49,433 bases of DNA, from assembly GCA_947040555.1 (NCBI GenBank), contig CAMRBW010000012.1, forward strand, positions 1 through 49,433, given 5' to 3'. Positions 1 through 9,680 of the stretch are shown here, in pieces. Source of the stretch: an uncultured Oceanospirillales bacterium. GTDB lineage: Bacteria; Pseudomonadota; Gammaproteobacteria; Pseudomonadales; Endozoicomonadaceae. Below the pieces are notes generated by a model. It had not been told where the DNA came from. It did no database searches and saw only the letters and a list, made by a program, of their open reading frames with translations. Both the position numbers and the translations under genes were made by a program. Every line of letters begins with the position of its first letter. Position 1 is the stretch's first letter.

Positions 1-3000
1 AATTTTTTCATCATACCTTTGGTCGATGATCGTGGGCAGAGTGTTGGTTTTATTGCCGCCCAGATCCATGCCCGTGATGATATTGCTTTCATCCTTAATC
101 GCAGTCTCAATGTGAGTAATCATGTCAATGCGTATGTGGTGGGCAAGGATAGGAAAGTGCGTTTTTTCCCGGATGGGGAGGAGTTTAAAGACGAATTATT
201 GGATTTAGAGCCAGTTAATGAGTGGTTAAGTCATTTTGATAGCAAGGGACGTTATCTGGAGGAGAGTGGGGATGGCTTTGAAACTGATGACTATGCCTTG
301 CGAGGTCATGAAACCCATACGGAACAATATGAATTGATCGATGAGTCTGAATTACACTTTATGACTTACTCTGACCGGTATGGTGGCAATGCCCTTGGCG
401 TAAGCAGAAACATTGAAATTGCTGGCATAGATATGTTGATTATTGTGGAAATAGATTATGAAACAGCAATGGCTCCGGCGACTCGGTTTCGTAACTATTT
501 GATATTAATCATCAGTGGAACAGGTTTTATCGTTTTATTGATTGCTGGTTTTATTACCCGTCGTATTGTTAATCCGTTAAGAGCGATTACTAACTGGGTT
601 AATCAGGTTGCTTCTGGCGAGTATGTGGATGGGGAAGAATTCAGGGAAAATAACGAGATTGGAGAGCTTTCCCGAAGTTTCCAGACCATGACTGAAAGGC
701 TGCGAAGAGTCAGTGTGGATAATGAATCCCACAGTTGGCACCAGGAGGGTGTTGCTCAGTTGAATATGGCTGTACGGGGAGAGCAATGCATGAATGAATT
801 GTGCCGTAATATTATTACTGCCCTCTGTCGCTATATGAACATACCAATGGCTGTCATGTATGTTTTAAAAGACAATAGTCGTTTGAATATGATGGGGAGT
901 TTTTCTCTGTCTATGCGCAGAGCAGTCAATAGCTCTTTCTCCCTTGGTGAAGGATTATCTGGTCAGGCTGCAATTGAACAGAAAGTGATCACATTGATGG
1001 CTCCTGATGATTATTTTGTTGTTGAGTCTGGATTAGGCAGTAGTAAGCCGAATCGTGTGGTTGCCATGCCGGTCGTTTACGAAAGAGAGGTGTGTGCCGT
1101 ACTTGAGCTGGCACTTTTTGAAGAACTTTCAGAGCAGCATCAAGAGTTTATGGACGCAGCTATGGAGAGTATTGCTATTGCTATCAATACTGCTCTCGCC
1201 CGGGAGCATGTTCATGAGCTACTGGATAAAACCACCCATCAGGCGGAAACTCTGCAGCAGCAGCAAGAAGACTTGCGCATTGTTAATGAAGAGTTGGAGC
1301 ACCAGACCAAAGTTCTGATGGAATCCGAAGAAGAGCTGAAGGCGCAGTCTGATGAATTGCAGCGAGCTAATGCCGAGCTCGAGGAAAAGAGCGAGTCACT
1401 TTGTCATCAAAAAGAAGAGATCGAACATAAAAATGAAGAGATAGAGACAGCACGTCAGGCAATAGAGCACAAAGCGGAAGAGCTGGAGCGGGTCAGTGAA
1501 TACAAGTCAGAGTTTCTGGCAAATATGTCCCATGAATTGCGGACACCGCTTAATAGTATGCTGATATTGGCTCGCATGTTGGCTGACAATGATGAAGGGA
1601 ATCTGGATCTGGATCAGGTGGAATCTGCTCAGGTTATTCATAAAGTTGGTCATGATCTGCTCGATTTAATAAACGACATTCTTGATCTTTCCAAGGTTGA
1701 AGCCGGTAAGATGGAGCTCAATCTTGAGGTGGTTTCCCTGTCCAGCATACTGGAACAGCTCCGCAATCAGTTCGCACCATTGGCGGCAGATCGCAAACTG
1801 AATTTTGAGATAATTGCTGACGCGGATACCGATGTTGATGTGGAAACAGACATTCAGCGAACGATGCAGATTATGAAAAACCTGCTCTCCAATGCGTTCA
1901 AATTCACTGAAAAAGGAGGAGTGAAACTGTGTGTCAGCAAGATACCACCCTCCTCTGATTTTGTTTCAACAGCAATGAACAAGCACGGTGCTATCTGCTT
2001 TGCTGTGGAAGATTCCGGTATTGGCATTCCGGAAGAGACACAGAGTGCGATATTCAGTGCCTTTCAGCAGGCTGACGGTTCAACCAGTCGAAAATATGGT
2101 GGTACTGGACTGGGGCTCTCTATTGCGAAAGAAATGGCACAGTTGCTGGGTGGCGAAATGCGTCTTGCCAGTGAAGTTAGTAAAGGCTCAGTGTTCTCTC
2201 TGCTACTGCCAGCCAAGGAACCGGCATCTTCAGGCGAACCCGTAAAGGTAAGTGCTGCTGTTGAGAAAATGAAAGAGATTTCCAGGCAGAAAGACGACAG
2301 GGATCAGTTGGAGGGCAATCGTCCCATTCTCATTGTTGAAGACGATGCGGAGTTTTCTCATATTCTCCATCGCATTGCCAGCCAGCATGGTTACAAGTGC
2401 ATCATCACTGCAACAGGTTGCGAAGCTATTGAGCTTGCGGGCCGCTACAAACCGCTGGCTATTATACTTGATCTCGGTCTGCCCGATATGGACGGTCGGG
2501 ACATCCTGAAGGCTATTAAAAACAATTCAGATACTGCGGATATTCCTGTTCATGTTATCTCCGGTCGTGATGATGATGGCTCTGTGTTATCGCTAGGAGC
2601 GACAGAGTATCTGACCAAACCGGTTGAAAACGAGGTTTTGGAAAGATTATTTACACAAGGCCGAACGAACAATAATCGACGAATTTTGGTTATTGATCCC
2701 AGTGAAGAAACGGTTGAACAGGTTCGACATGCAGTTGCCAGTCATCGTGAACCCTCTCAAGAAGGGAAGGATATTCATGAGCAAGCTCTTCTCGAAAAGG
2801 TTTTGCATGCAAAAACTGCAGCGCAAGCGCGGGAGCTTGTTGCTAACAATGCGATAAGTCATATTGTTATCGAACTGGCTTTGCCGGATGAACGTGGTGA
2901 TGTTCTTCTTGAATCCTTGAGAGAAAAGCTGGGTGATTTAATGCCGGCGGTCATCGTTAATACCTCTGAACCCATAGACCGTGAGCGCTACAAGAATCTG

Positions 3001-3525
3001 GTGTCAATTTCAAAGACGATAGTCGTGAAGGGAGAATTATCATCTGTCGAACGGCTTCAAGATGAGGTCGCTCTGTTCCTTGACAGCGTGATAAAACCAT
3101 CAGCCAAAAGAACAAAGCCAGCTACTCGTCCGCAAGTCGTTGACGAGCAGCTTAAGGGGCACAAAATACTGTTGGTTGATGATGATCTTCGTAACACTTT
3201 CGCACTCTCAAAAGCACTGCAAAAGTACGAAATGGACATTGTTCTGGCTGACAATGGTGAGTTGGCTTTGGAACAGCTTGAGGCTGAACCGGACATTGAA
3301 CTGGTGCTTATGGATATTATGATGCCGGTTATGGACGGGTATGAAGCGACCAAACGTATACGACAGATGGAACATTTTAAAAAATTGCCGGTCATCGCAC
3401 TGACGGCAAAAGCTATGGTGGGGGATCGTGAGAAGAGTCTGCAGGCCGGAGCCTCTGATTATCTCACCAAGCCTGTGGATATTGAGAAACTGGTTGCCAT
3501 TTTGAGAATCTGGTTGCAAGTATGA
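1..3525 (+). CDS. Hybrid sensor histidine kinase, Cache-HAMP-GAF-HisKA-HATPase-REC-REC-REC (5' end outside window)
   Basis: The reading frame is open from base 1, so the N-terminus lies upstream. Visible in order are an extracytoplasmic sensor region (to about nt 480), a membrane helix (about nt 490-560), HAMP (560-710), a GAF-like domain (760-1190), a long Glu/Gln-rich coiled coil (1210-1500), HisKA with phospho-His in MSHELRTPLN (His codon at 1531), an ATPase domain with NLLSNAFKF, DSGIGI and GGTGLGLSIA (1850-2215), and three receiver domains (about 2320-2670, 2680-3080, 3165-3520). REC1 (LDLGLPDMDG) and REC3 (LMDIMMPVMDG) keep their phospho-acceptor Asp. REC2 reads IELALPDERG with Glu in that place and lacks the acidic pair near its start, so it is probably a pseudo-receiver. 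The coupled cheR and diguanylate cyclase genes downstream suggest a phosphorelay controlling motility or surface behaviour. The ligand is unknown. Confidence 0.93.
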   Translation, partial: NFFIIPLVDDRGQSVGFIAAQIHARDDIAFILNRSLNVSNHVNAYVVGKDRKVRFFPDGEEFKDELLDLEPVNEWLSHFDSKGRYLEESGDGFETDDYALRGHETHTEQYELIDESELHFMTYSDRYGGNALGVSRNIEIAGIDMLIIVEIDYETAMAPATRFRNYLILIISGTGFIVLLIAGFITRRIVNPLRAITNWVNQVASGEYVDGEEFRENNEIGELSRSFQTMTERLRRVSVDNESHSWHQEGVAQLNMAVRGEQCMNELCRNIITALCRYMNIPMAVMYVLKDNSRLNMMGSFSLSMRRAVNSSFSLGEGLSGQAAIEQKVITLMAPDDYFVVESGLGSSKPNRVVAMPVVYEREVCAVLELALFEELSEQHQEFMDAAMESIAIAINTALAREHVHELLDKTTHQAETLQQQQEDLRIVNEELEHQTKVLMESEEELKAQSDELQRANAELEEKSESLCHQKEEIEHKNEEIETARQAIEHKAEELERVSEYKSEFLANMSHELRTPLNSMLILARMLADNDEGNLDLDQVESAQVIHKVGHDLLDLINDILDLSKVEAGKMELNLEVVSLSSILEQLRNQFAPLAADRKLNFEIIADADTDVDVETDIQRTMQIMKNLLSNAFKFTEKGGVKLCVSKIPPSSDFVSTAMNKHGAICFAVEDSGIGIPEETQSAIFSAFQQADGSTSRKYGGTGLGLSIAKEMAQLLGGEMRLASEVSKGSVFSLLLPAKEPASSGEPVKVSAAVEKMKEISRQKDDRDQLEGNRPILIVEDDAEFSHILHRIASQHGYKCIITATGCEAIELAGRYKPLAIILDLGLPDMDGRDILKAIKNNSDTADIPVHVISGRDDDGSVLSLGATEYLTKPVENEVLERLFTQGRTNNNRRILVIDPSEETVEQVRHAVASHREPSQEGKDIHEQALLEKVLHAKTAAQARELVANNAISHIVIELALPDERGDVLLESLREKLGDLMPAVIVNTSEPIDRERYKNLVSISKTIVVKGELSSVERLQDEVALFLDSVIKPSAKRTKPATRPQVVDEQLKGHKILLVDDDLRNTFALSKALQKYEMDIVLADNGELALEQLEAEPDIELVLMDIMMPVMDGYEATKRIRQMEHFKKLPVIALTAKAMVGDREKSLQAGASDYLTKPVDIEKLVAILRIWLQV

Positions 3526-3539
3526 TGGAGGAGCTAGGG

Positions 3540-4373
3540 ATGGCCGATGCGCAACCATTATCTCAAGAGAGTATCGACAGTCTGTTGAAAATTATGGTGG
3601 AGCAGTACGGTTATGATTTCAGAAGGTATGCTCCGGCCTCTCTTTCCCGTCGTATTTGTCAGCACATGGATCGATATCAGGTTACCAATATTGATGATCT
3701 TCGGGAAAAAATTACTCAGGATGATCAGAGCTTTGCCAATCTGTTGCGAAGTCTTTCTGTGCCGGTCACGGAAATGTTTCGTGATCCGCCTTTTTTCCAA
3801 TATCTGCGTGAACGGGTAATTCCCTGGCTGGCGACTTTTCCTTTTATCCATATCTGGCATGCCGGTTGTGCAACGGGTGAAGAGGCGTGGTCTATGGCTA
3901 TTTTGCTGGAACAGGCAGGGCTTTTGGAGCGCAGCCAGATCTATGCCACGGATTTTAATGAAGAGGCTTTAGAGATAGCCCGCAACGGGATTTACAGCAC
4001 AAGCTTCCTGAGTGTGTGGGAGAGGAACTACCAGAGTAGCGGTGGTGATGGGCAGATGGCTGATTACTGCCTGCAGAAGTATGGCTCTATGCGTATGAGC
4101 CGAAAGCTGCAGGAGCATATTATTTTCGCCAACCACAACTTGGTTACGGATAGCGTATTTGGTGAGATGCACCTGATTCTGTGCCGGAATGTACTGATCT
4201 ATTTTAATCGTGATTTACAGAACTCTGTGCTTGAGCTGTTCAGGGATAGTTTGCATGACGGGGGGCTGCTTTGTCTCGGACCACGGGAGAGTATGCGCTT
4301 CTCATCCATTGCGCATGAATTCGAAGAGCGTAATACCAGGTTAAGAGTATTTCGTCTGAACGCGAAAACCTGA
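3540..4373 (+). CDS. cheR: CheR-type protein-glutamate O-methyltransferase
   Basis: SAM-dependent methyltransferase expected to methylate glutamates on a chemoreceptor or receptor-like kinase. The N-terminal all-alpha CheR domain covers roughly the first 75 residues and includes RRICQHMDRY. The methyltransferase fold follows, with VTEMFRDPPFF, the SAM loop HAGCATGEEAWSMA, an acidic YATDFNEEAL and LILCRNVLIYF. All are standard CheR motifs and the length (277 aa) is normal. I place the start at ATG 3540, which has GGAGGAG about 8 bases upstream. An ATG at 3522 overlapping the kinase stop would add six residues but has no ribosome site. It is translationally coupled to the kinase. The partner esterase cheB survives only as the fragment that follows. 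Confidence 0.93.
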   Translation: MADAQPLSQESIDSLLKIMVEQYGYDFRRYAPASLSRRICQHMDRYQVTNIDDLREKITQDDQSFANLLRSLSVPVTEMFRDPPFFQYLRERVIPWLATFPFIHIWHAGCATGEEAWSMAILLEQAGLLERSQIYATDFNEEALEIARNGIYSTSFLSVWERNYQSSGGDGQMADYCLQKYGSMRMSRKLQEHIIFANHNLVTDSVFGEMHLILCRNVLIYFNRDLQNSVLELFRDSLHDGGLLCLGPRESMRFSSIAHEFEERNTRLRVFRLNAKT

Positions 4374-4429
4374 TGTGGGTGATTGCTATTGGAGCGACAG
4401 CAGGGGCTGACCGGCTTCTTGAGTCGTAA
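4373..4429 (+). pseudogene. 18-codon remnant of a CheB methylesterase gene
   Basis: An ATG overlaps the cheR stop (TGATG) and encodes MWVIAIGATAGADRLLES followed by TAA. The IGATAG stretch matches the start of stand-alone CheB methylesterase domains (I/V-G-A/T-S-A-G-G). In hybrid kinase-CheR-CheB-response regulator clusters such an esterase gene sits exactly here. The catalytic Ser of the motif is Thr, and nothing of the remaining roughly 170 residues is present before the next gene at 4447. The simplest reading is a large internal deletion that left the translationally coupled start. A chance peptide cannot be excluded. Confidence 0.5.
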
Positions 4430-4446
4430 AGGGAGAATAATTACCA

Positions 4447-5766
4447 ATGAGTAAACAGCAGATATTACCAAAAGTTCTGGTTGTTGATGATAGGCCTGAA
4501 AATTTACTGGCAATCGGTAAATTGCTCAAACCTCTTGATATTGAGGTGATCAAAGTCAGTTCCGGAGAGGAGGCTCTGGCTCAGGTTTTGCGGCATCAGT
4601 TTGCTGTTATTTTGCTGGATGTGCAGATGCCCGTGATGGATGGGTTTGAAACAGCCCAACTTATGCGGGCGAATAAAACCACAGCAACTATTCCTATCAT
4701 CTTTGTAACGGCGATAAGCAAGGAAGATAAGCATGTGACCATGGGTTATGAGTCAGGTGCCGTTGATTATCTCTATAAGCCAATAATCCCTGATATTTTG
4801 TTGGGCAAGGTGAAGGTATTTCTGAAGTTGGAGACGCAACGTCTTGAAATGCAGGCACTGACCGAAAACCTGCGGGAAATGAGTGAAAGAAACCAGTTGT
4901 TACTTGATAGTGCGGGTGAAGGCATTATCGGAATTAGACGTGATGGTACGGTTGAATTTGTTAACCCGGCCGCAATAGAGATTTTGAATGCAAAAGAGGA
5001 AGAGCTGAAGGGGCTGCCTGTGTTCTCTTGGTTTAATGAGCCTGGTGTTGATGACCTTATTGCCAAATGGGGACAAAAGGGAGGATTGGAGGCGGTCTAT
5101 CGCCAGATCTGTTGCGTGAAAAGAGCGAATGGCAAATCCATACCGATTGAGTTTAACCTCTCACCTATGCGGAATAAAAAAGGTGAGATAACCGGCGGAG
5201 TGCTGGTTTTTTGGGATATTACCGAACGGATCCAATTGGAAGAGCAACTGACACAAATGGCGAAGTATGATGATCTGACAGGTCTCGCCAATCGTGGTCT
5301 GTTTATGGAGTTTTTGAATACCTCGCTGGCGCGGAGTGAACGACGTGGTCGCAATACTGCCGTGCTTTTTATCGACCTTGATCACTTCAAGCAGGTGAAC
5401 GATACGCTTGGTCATGATATTGGCGATGACCTGCTGACTAATGTGGCAGAACGTTTGCACTGCTGTGTGCGGGAGGGGGATTTGATTGCCCGTCTTGGGG
5501 GCGATGAGTTTGCTATTATTCTGGATGATATTGCCCAGTCCAACGATGTGACGCAGGTGGCTGAGAAGATCGTTACATCGATCTCTGAGCCTTATCAATT
5601 GAGTGGGCATGATCTTAATATCAGTACCAGTGTCGGTATCGCCACCTGGCCAGAGTGTGGGCGAGAACCGAAAGAGCTCATCAAGGCTGCAGATACGGCA
5701 ATGTATGTCACTAAAAAATCTGGACGACACGGTTATAATTTCTTTACCCCTGGCATGGGGCAATAA
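4447..5766 (+). CDS. Response regulator with REC-PAS-GGDEF domains (diguanylate cyclase)
   Basis: 439 aa. The receiver domain (about residues 8-125) has VVDDRPENLL, phospho-acceptor Asp in LLDVQMPVMDG, FVTAIS and the KP near residue 118. A PAS domain follows (about 140-265, AGEGIIGIRRDG). The GGDEF domain (about 275-435) has the DDLTGLANR entry motif, an intact RLGGDEFA active site and an RxxD inhibitory site (REGD) five residues before it. No EAL domain is present. It should make cyclic di-GMP in response to phosphorylation, most likely by the kinase upstream, with product inhibition. GGGAGA precedes the ATG by about nine bases. It is the last gene of the signalling operon. Confidence 0.94.
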   Translation: MSKQQILPKVLVVDDRPENLLAIGKLLKPLDIEVIKVSSGEEALAQVLRHQFAVILLDVQMPVMDGFETAQLMRANKTTATIPIIFVTAISKEDKHVTMGYESGAVDYLYKPIIPDILLGKVKVFLKLETQRLEMQALTENLREMSERNQLLLDSAGEGIIGIRRDGTVEFVNPAAIEILNAKEEELKGLPVFSWFNEPGVDDLIAKWGQKGGLEAVYRQICCVKRANGKSIPIEFNLSPMRNKKGEITGGVLVFWDITERIQLEEQLTQMAKYDDLTGLANRGLFMEFLNTSLARSERRGRNTAVLFIDLDHFKQVNDTLGHDIGDDLLTNVAERLHCCVREGDLIARLGGDEFAIILDDIAQSNDVTQVAEKIVTSISEPYQLSGHDLNISTSVGIATWPECGREPKELIKAADTAMYVTKKSGRHGYNFFTPGMGQ

Positions 5767-5943
5767 GCTCAAGTCTGTTAGTTGAGACATGTGTTAATTG
5801 AGAGAGTCGTGCAGTTTTATCGGGATATGGTAAAGGTCTGTTGACCGGTATCATGTGAACAAAAGTCATTTGTCGTTATTGTTCCGCCACCGGCAGAATA
5901 AGCTGTCGGCCCGTTGTTCTGAATACTTCCTTCGGAGATCCTT

Positions 5944-6714
5944 ATGCCTGTGGTACCGGCCAGAGATGTTGCCCGGTTGTTGGTCGATATTGGCGTATTA
6001 TTACAGCGCTCCGGTGCACACACGGAGCGTACCATTCGCAATCTCAAACGTTTCGCGGCCTCGTTTGGCTATGAGCCTGAGATATTCGTGGCCTATTCTG
6101 GCGTGACAATCACCGTTCAGGATGACGAACACGAACAGAGCACAACGCTGTTTGGCCGTGTTGAGCACCATGGGGTTCATCTCGCCACAGTAGCAGCGAT
6201 CAGTCAGCTGAGCTGGCAGATCGCCGACGAGCCTTGTTCTATTTCGCAAGTGCGTACGGAAATCCAGCGCATTAAAGCATTGCCGCACTTTCCTCGCTGG
6301 CTGATTATCCCAATGATTGGTCTGGGCTGTGGTGCTCTGGCTCGCATAGCGGGTGCCGAGTGGCCTGTGGCTGGAATCACGACGATAGCTGCAGCTTTGG
6401 CGCTTTTTGTTCGGATGATGCTCGCTTCAGGGGGATTTAATGCCCTTTTGGTGGTGATGATATCTGCCGCTGTTGCCAGTATTGTCGGGAGTTTTGCCTC
6501 GCTGTTTGGGCTTGGGCCTACCAGCGGGCTGGCGGTCGCGGCGTCGGTTTTGTTTCTTGTTCCCGGTATTCCTCTTATCAATGCCGTGATCGATATGATT
6601 AATGGTTACATGACCACGGGCATGGGCCGTGGAGCCATGGGGATAAGTATTGCCTTTTCCCTGGCCGCTGGAATGCTGACCGGCATACAGATCATGGGAG
6701 TATCACCACTGTGA
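5944..6714 (+). CDS. Threonine/serine exporter family protein, YjjP-like subunit
   Basis: 256 aa integral membrane protein of the ThrE/YjjP family (DUF1212). A soluble N-terminal part of about 115 residues with LLQRSGAHTERT and AYSGVTITV is followed by about five hydrophobic helices that include FLVPGIPLINAVIDMINGY, the family signature. In the two-gene form (E. coli YjjP/YjjB, a succinate exporter) this is the larger subunit. The partner starts within four bases of this stop. The substrate here could be an amino acid or a dicarboxylate and cannot be settled from sequence. The start ATG follows GGAG about eight bases upstream. Confidence 0.88.
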   Translation: MPVVPARDVARLLVDIGVLLQRSGAHTERTIRNLKRFAASFGYEPEIFVAYSGVTITVQDDEHEQSTTLFGRVEHHGVHLATVAAISQLSWQIADEPCSISQVRTEIQRIKALPHFPRWLIIPMIGLGCGALARIAGAEWPVAGITTIAAALALFVRMMLASGGFNALLVVMISAAVASIVGSFASLFGLGPTSGLAVAASVLFLVPGIPLINAVIDMINGYMTTGMGRGAMGISIAFSLAAGMLTGIQIMGVSPL

Positions 6715-7244
6715 TTTCTGATTCCACTCGGATGCTGCATTTGCTTGATCCGGTCGTCATGGCCGCCGTTGTGTCGGCAGGTTTTGGCATACTCTTCAGC
6801 GTGCCACTAAGAACGCTTGTCGCGACAGCCATGTTGGGAGCATTTGGTATTCTGGTACGTCTGATGCTTATAGGGCAGGGCTGGAGTATTATTGAAAGCA
6901 CCTTTGTCGCGGCGAATTTTGTGGGTTTGTTCAGCATGATTCTGTCATGGCGTTTTCATTCACCCTGTGTCGTGTTTTCTCTGCCGGCTGTTATCCCGAT
7001 GGTTCCCGGAGTCTTTGCTTATAAAACCATGATGGGAATATTGGAGTTTATGCGTGTCGGCAGCCTTGATCAGCAGCTGATGGCTGAAATTGCCAGCAAC
7101 GGTTTGAATACTGCATTTTTGTTTCTCTGTCTTGCTGTCGGGGTGTCGTTGCCCAATCTGTTGTTGCGGGGGAAAAGTATTCGCAGCGTGTTTGGCTTGT
7201 ACAAACTTCCTCGCCAAAAACAGGTTAAACCGGCACCAGAATGA
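6711..7244 (+). CDS. Threonine/serine exporter family protein, YjjB-like subunit
   Basis: 177 aa, almost entirely hydrophobic, with about five membrane helices and the ThrE C-terminal-half signature FSLPAVIPMVPGVFAYKTM. It begins at a GTG that overlaps the stop of the YjjP-like gene, so the two are translationally coupled and presumably form one transporter in the inner membrane. The C-terminus is short, basic and cytoplasmic (KLPRQKQVKPAPE). Confidence 0.88.
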   Translation: MISDSTRMLHLLDPVVMAAVVSAGFGILFSVPLRTLVATAMLGAFGILVRLMLIGQGWSIIESTFVAANFVGLFSMILSWRFHSPCVVFSLPAVIPMVPGVFAYKTMMGILEFMRVGSLDQQLMAEIASNGLNTAFLFLCLAVGVSLPNLLLRGKSIRSVFGLYKLPRQKQVKPAPE

Positions 7245-7347
7245 GCTAAAAAACAGCCATTATCCAGAGAGATGTCAGGCCTTCTCCATTGAAGATTGTG
7301 TTTGTTTTCACTTAGTATGAGAGGACAACAACAATAAAAATGAGCCT

Positions 7348-8121
7348 ATGAGTAAAAGCCATCTGAGTAAACGACATCCCATAGTTTTTATACACGGCAT
7401 GTGGAGTACATCTTCTGTCTGGAATAAGTATGTAGAGTTTTACCAGGATAAAGGCTACGAAGTTCACACACCCGTTCTGCGTCATCATGAGCCTGATGAG
7501 CAGGATCTTGAAACATTGGGCGGAACGGGTATTGCGGAATATTTGGATGATCTGACGACTTTTATCGAGTCGCTCGAAGAGAAACCGATCTTGATAGGCC
7601 ACTCCCTTGGTGGGCTGCTGGCCCTTATTCTTGCTGGGCGAGGGCTTGCTGAAAAGGCTGTTCTACTTGCTCCTATCACCCCGGCAGGTTATTCAACGCT
7701 GTATCCCAGTGTCATGAAAACCTTTGTCCCGGCGCTGCTACGCAGGGGCTTCTGGAAACAGCCGGTCAAACTCTCTTCCGAAGTGGCCAATGATGGCCTG
7801 TTCAACCGTTTGCCCGATGAGGCCAAACCAGCACATTATCAGGAAATGGTTTACGAATCGGGAAGAACCATATCTGAAATAATGTTCTGGTTCATGGACA
7901 ATGATCAGACAACACGTGCCGTAAAAGTTCCTGATAATCGTTTGTTAATTATGGCTGGTAAACACGACCAGATAACGCCAGCTGAGCGCTGTCGAAAAGT
8001 TGCACAAGACTATGGTGCAGACTTTATGCAACTGGAGGAGCATGGTCACTGGCTGCCCTCCGAGCCCGGTTGGGAACGTATTGCTGAACAGAGTGAGATC
8101 TGGCTCTCTTTAGATGGCTGA
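7348..8121 (+). CDS. Alpha/beta hydrolase
   Basis: 257 aa, single alpha/beta hydrolase fold, cytoplasmic (no signal peptide). It shows the oxyanion strand VFIHGMW near residue 13, the nucleophile elbow GHSLGG (Ser near residue 87), an acid in MAGKHDQIT (about residue 205) and the catalytic His in EEHGHWLP (about residue 232). All four elements are intact, so it should be an active hydrolase. The substrate is not evident, and lysophospholipase/esterase-like family members are the nearest by motif. The start is ATG 7348. It faces the pfp gene and ends 55 bp from it. Confidence 0.85.
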   Translation: MSKSHLSKRHPIVFIHGMWSTSSVWNKYVEFYQDKGYEVHTPVLRHHEPDEQDLETLGGTGIAEYLDDLTTFIESLEEKPILIGHSLGGLLALILAGRGLAEKAVLLAPITPAGYSTLYPSVMKTFVPALLRRGFWKQPVKLSSEVANDGLFNRLPDEAKPAHYQEMVYESGRTISEIMFWFMDNDQTTRAVKVPDNRLLIMAGKHDQITPAERCRKVAQDYGADFMQLEEHGHWLPSEPGWERIAEQSEIWLSLDG

Positions 8122-8176
8122 CAATGGCATCGCAAGAGAGTCGCAGACCCTGTCGGTTTGTATTAGAGCCTGGCTG

Positions 8177-9439
8177 TCAGATATCGAAGGCAGTCAGCTT
8201 TTTCTCAACGAACTGCTTTTTCAGACGAGTAAAAACCGGTACACCATCCCGAAACGGTGGCATATCTTCTCCCTGAATCAGGGGCTTGAGATATTCACGA
8301 CACTCTGCCGTGATATGCAGGCCATCAAGGGAGATAAAATGGTCCGGCATTCTCATCTGGACATTAGCCACCATCTCCAGCGGCGCTTCACCAATGCTCC
8401 AGACATATTTTTCAGGATCATCTTCCCTGACAATCGTGGTCATGATGCTGTTTTTGCCTGCCAGGGCAAATTTCACTGCTGCCTGTCCGACGGCATAGGC
8501 CTGCTCTACATCCACAGCTGAAGCCAGGTGGCGGGCGGCACGCTGGAGATAGTCGGCTACGGCCCAGTGATATTTGTAGCCCAGTGTGTCTTTCACCATG
8601 CGTGCGAGAATGGGAGCTGTGCCGCCGAGTTGGACGTGACCAAAAGCATCGGTTGTTCGTGATGCCGAAAGGAATGTGCCATCGGCATAATGGGTGCCTT
8701 CGGAGGCGACAATGACACAGTAACCGTGCTGTTCAACGGTGCGTTTGACTCTGGCCAGAAATATTTCACGACAGAAATCCACTTCCGGGAACAGCAGCAT
8801 GTGGGGCGGATCGTCTTCTTTTTCCATGGCCAGCGCCGCGGAGGCAGTGATCCAGCCCGCATGACGTCCCATAACCTCCATGATGAATACTTTGGTCGAT
8901 GTCGTACACATGGAGTCGACATCTCTTGAGGCCTCTTTCACCGATGTGGCAATATATTTGGCGACAGAGCCAAAGCCCGGGCAGGTATCTGTGGCAGGCA
9001 GGTCATTATCAATGGTTTTGGGAATACCGATACAGGTGATGGGATAGCCCATCTTTTTGCTGTAGTAAGAGACTTTGTGAGCGGTGTCCATGGAATCACC
9101 GCCACCGTTGTAGAAGAAGTAGCCAATGTCGTGTGCCTGAAAGACTTCTATCAGGCGATGATACTGAGTCTTGTTCTCTTCGAGACTGGCCATTTTAAAG
9201 CGACAGCTGCCAAAGGCTCCCCCCGGCGTATGACGTAATGCGGCAATGTCGTCGTCTGACTCCTGACTGGTATCGATTAGTTCTTCATAGAGGGCGCCCA
9301 AAATACCATTGTGGCCAGCGTAAACCTTGCCGATTTTATCCGGGTAGCGGCGAGCAGTTTCGATTACGCCACAGGCAGATGCGTTGAGTACAGCTGTTAC
9401 GCCACCAGATTGTGCGTAAAAAGCGTTTTTCACGGTCAT
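8177..9439 (-). CDS. pfp: Pyrophosphate-dependent 6-phosphofructokinase
   Basis: 420 aa. Reversible phosphorylation of fructose 6-phosphate with PPi as donor (glycolysis/gluconeogenesis). The N-terminus NAFYAQSGGVTAVLNAS is the phosphate-binding strand. The motif NGGGDSMDTA has Asp where ATP enzymes have Gly, and GIPKTIDND has the Lys diagnostic of PPi use. MGRHAGW and SEGTHY are also present. I choose the ATG at 9439, preceded by AGGAG about ten bases upstream, because family homology begins there. An in-frame extension to 9526 adds 29 unlikely residues. Its product may replace an ATP-dependent PfkA and make the step reversible. Confidence 0.94.
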   Translation of the reverse strand: MTVKNAFYAQSGGVTAVLNASACGVIETARRYPDKIGKVYAGHNGILGALYEELIDTSQESDDDIAALRHTPGGAFGSCRFKMASLEENKTQYHRLIEVFQAHDIGYFFYNGGGDSMDTAHKVSYYSKKMGYPITCIGIPKTIDNDLPATDTCPGFGSVAKYIATSVKEASRDVDSMCTTSTKVFIMEVMGRHAGWITASAALAMEKEDDPPHMLLFPEVDFCREIFLARVKRTVEQHGYCVIVASEGTHYADGTFLSASRTTDAFGHVQLGGTAPILARMVKDTLGYKYHWAVADYLQRAARHLASAVDVEQAYAVGQAAVKFALAGKNSIMTTIVREDDPEKYVWSIGEAPLEMVANVQMRMPDHFISLDGLHITAECREYLKPLIQGEDMPPFRDGVPVFTRLKKQFVEKKLTAFDI

Positions 9440-9680
9440 CCCGAGAGACTCCTGATATCCAACTTTCGTCCTTGCTGTGATGACAGGGGCTGTTGTTGCT
9501 TTTGGTAAACCCTGTCGGCATTTCACTAATCATATGCAATTACTCAGCACTACGCATATTGCAGATGATTGTTTTTGTTTTGTTTTGTTTGGTCTGGTTT
9601 TGTTGTTTTTGCCCGCTTCCCAAAAGTAGGCGATGATAATCTATTGTTTCGGAACAGCCCGAAAAGGACTATTGGCTACT

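Noticed and set aside
9566..9612. G/T-only run upstream of mpl suggestive of an unusual structure
   Set aside because: Low-complexity stretch without regular G-tracts. No G-quadruplex pattern or repeat unit.
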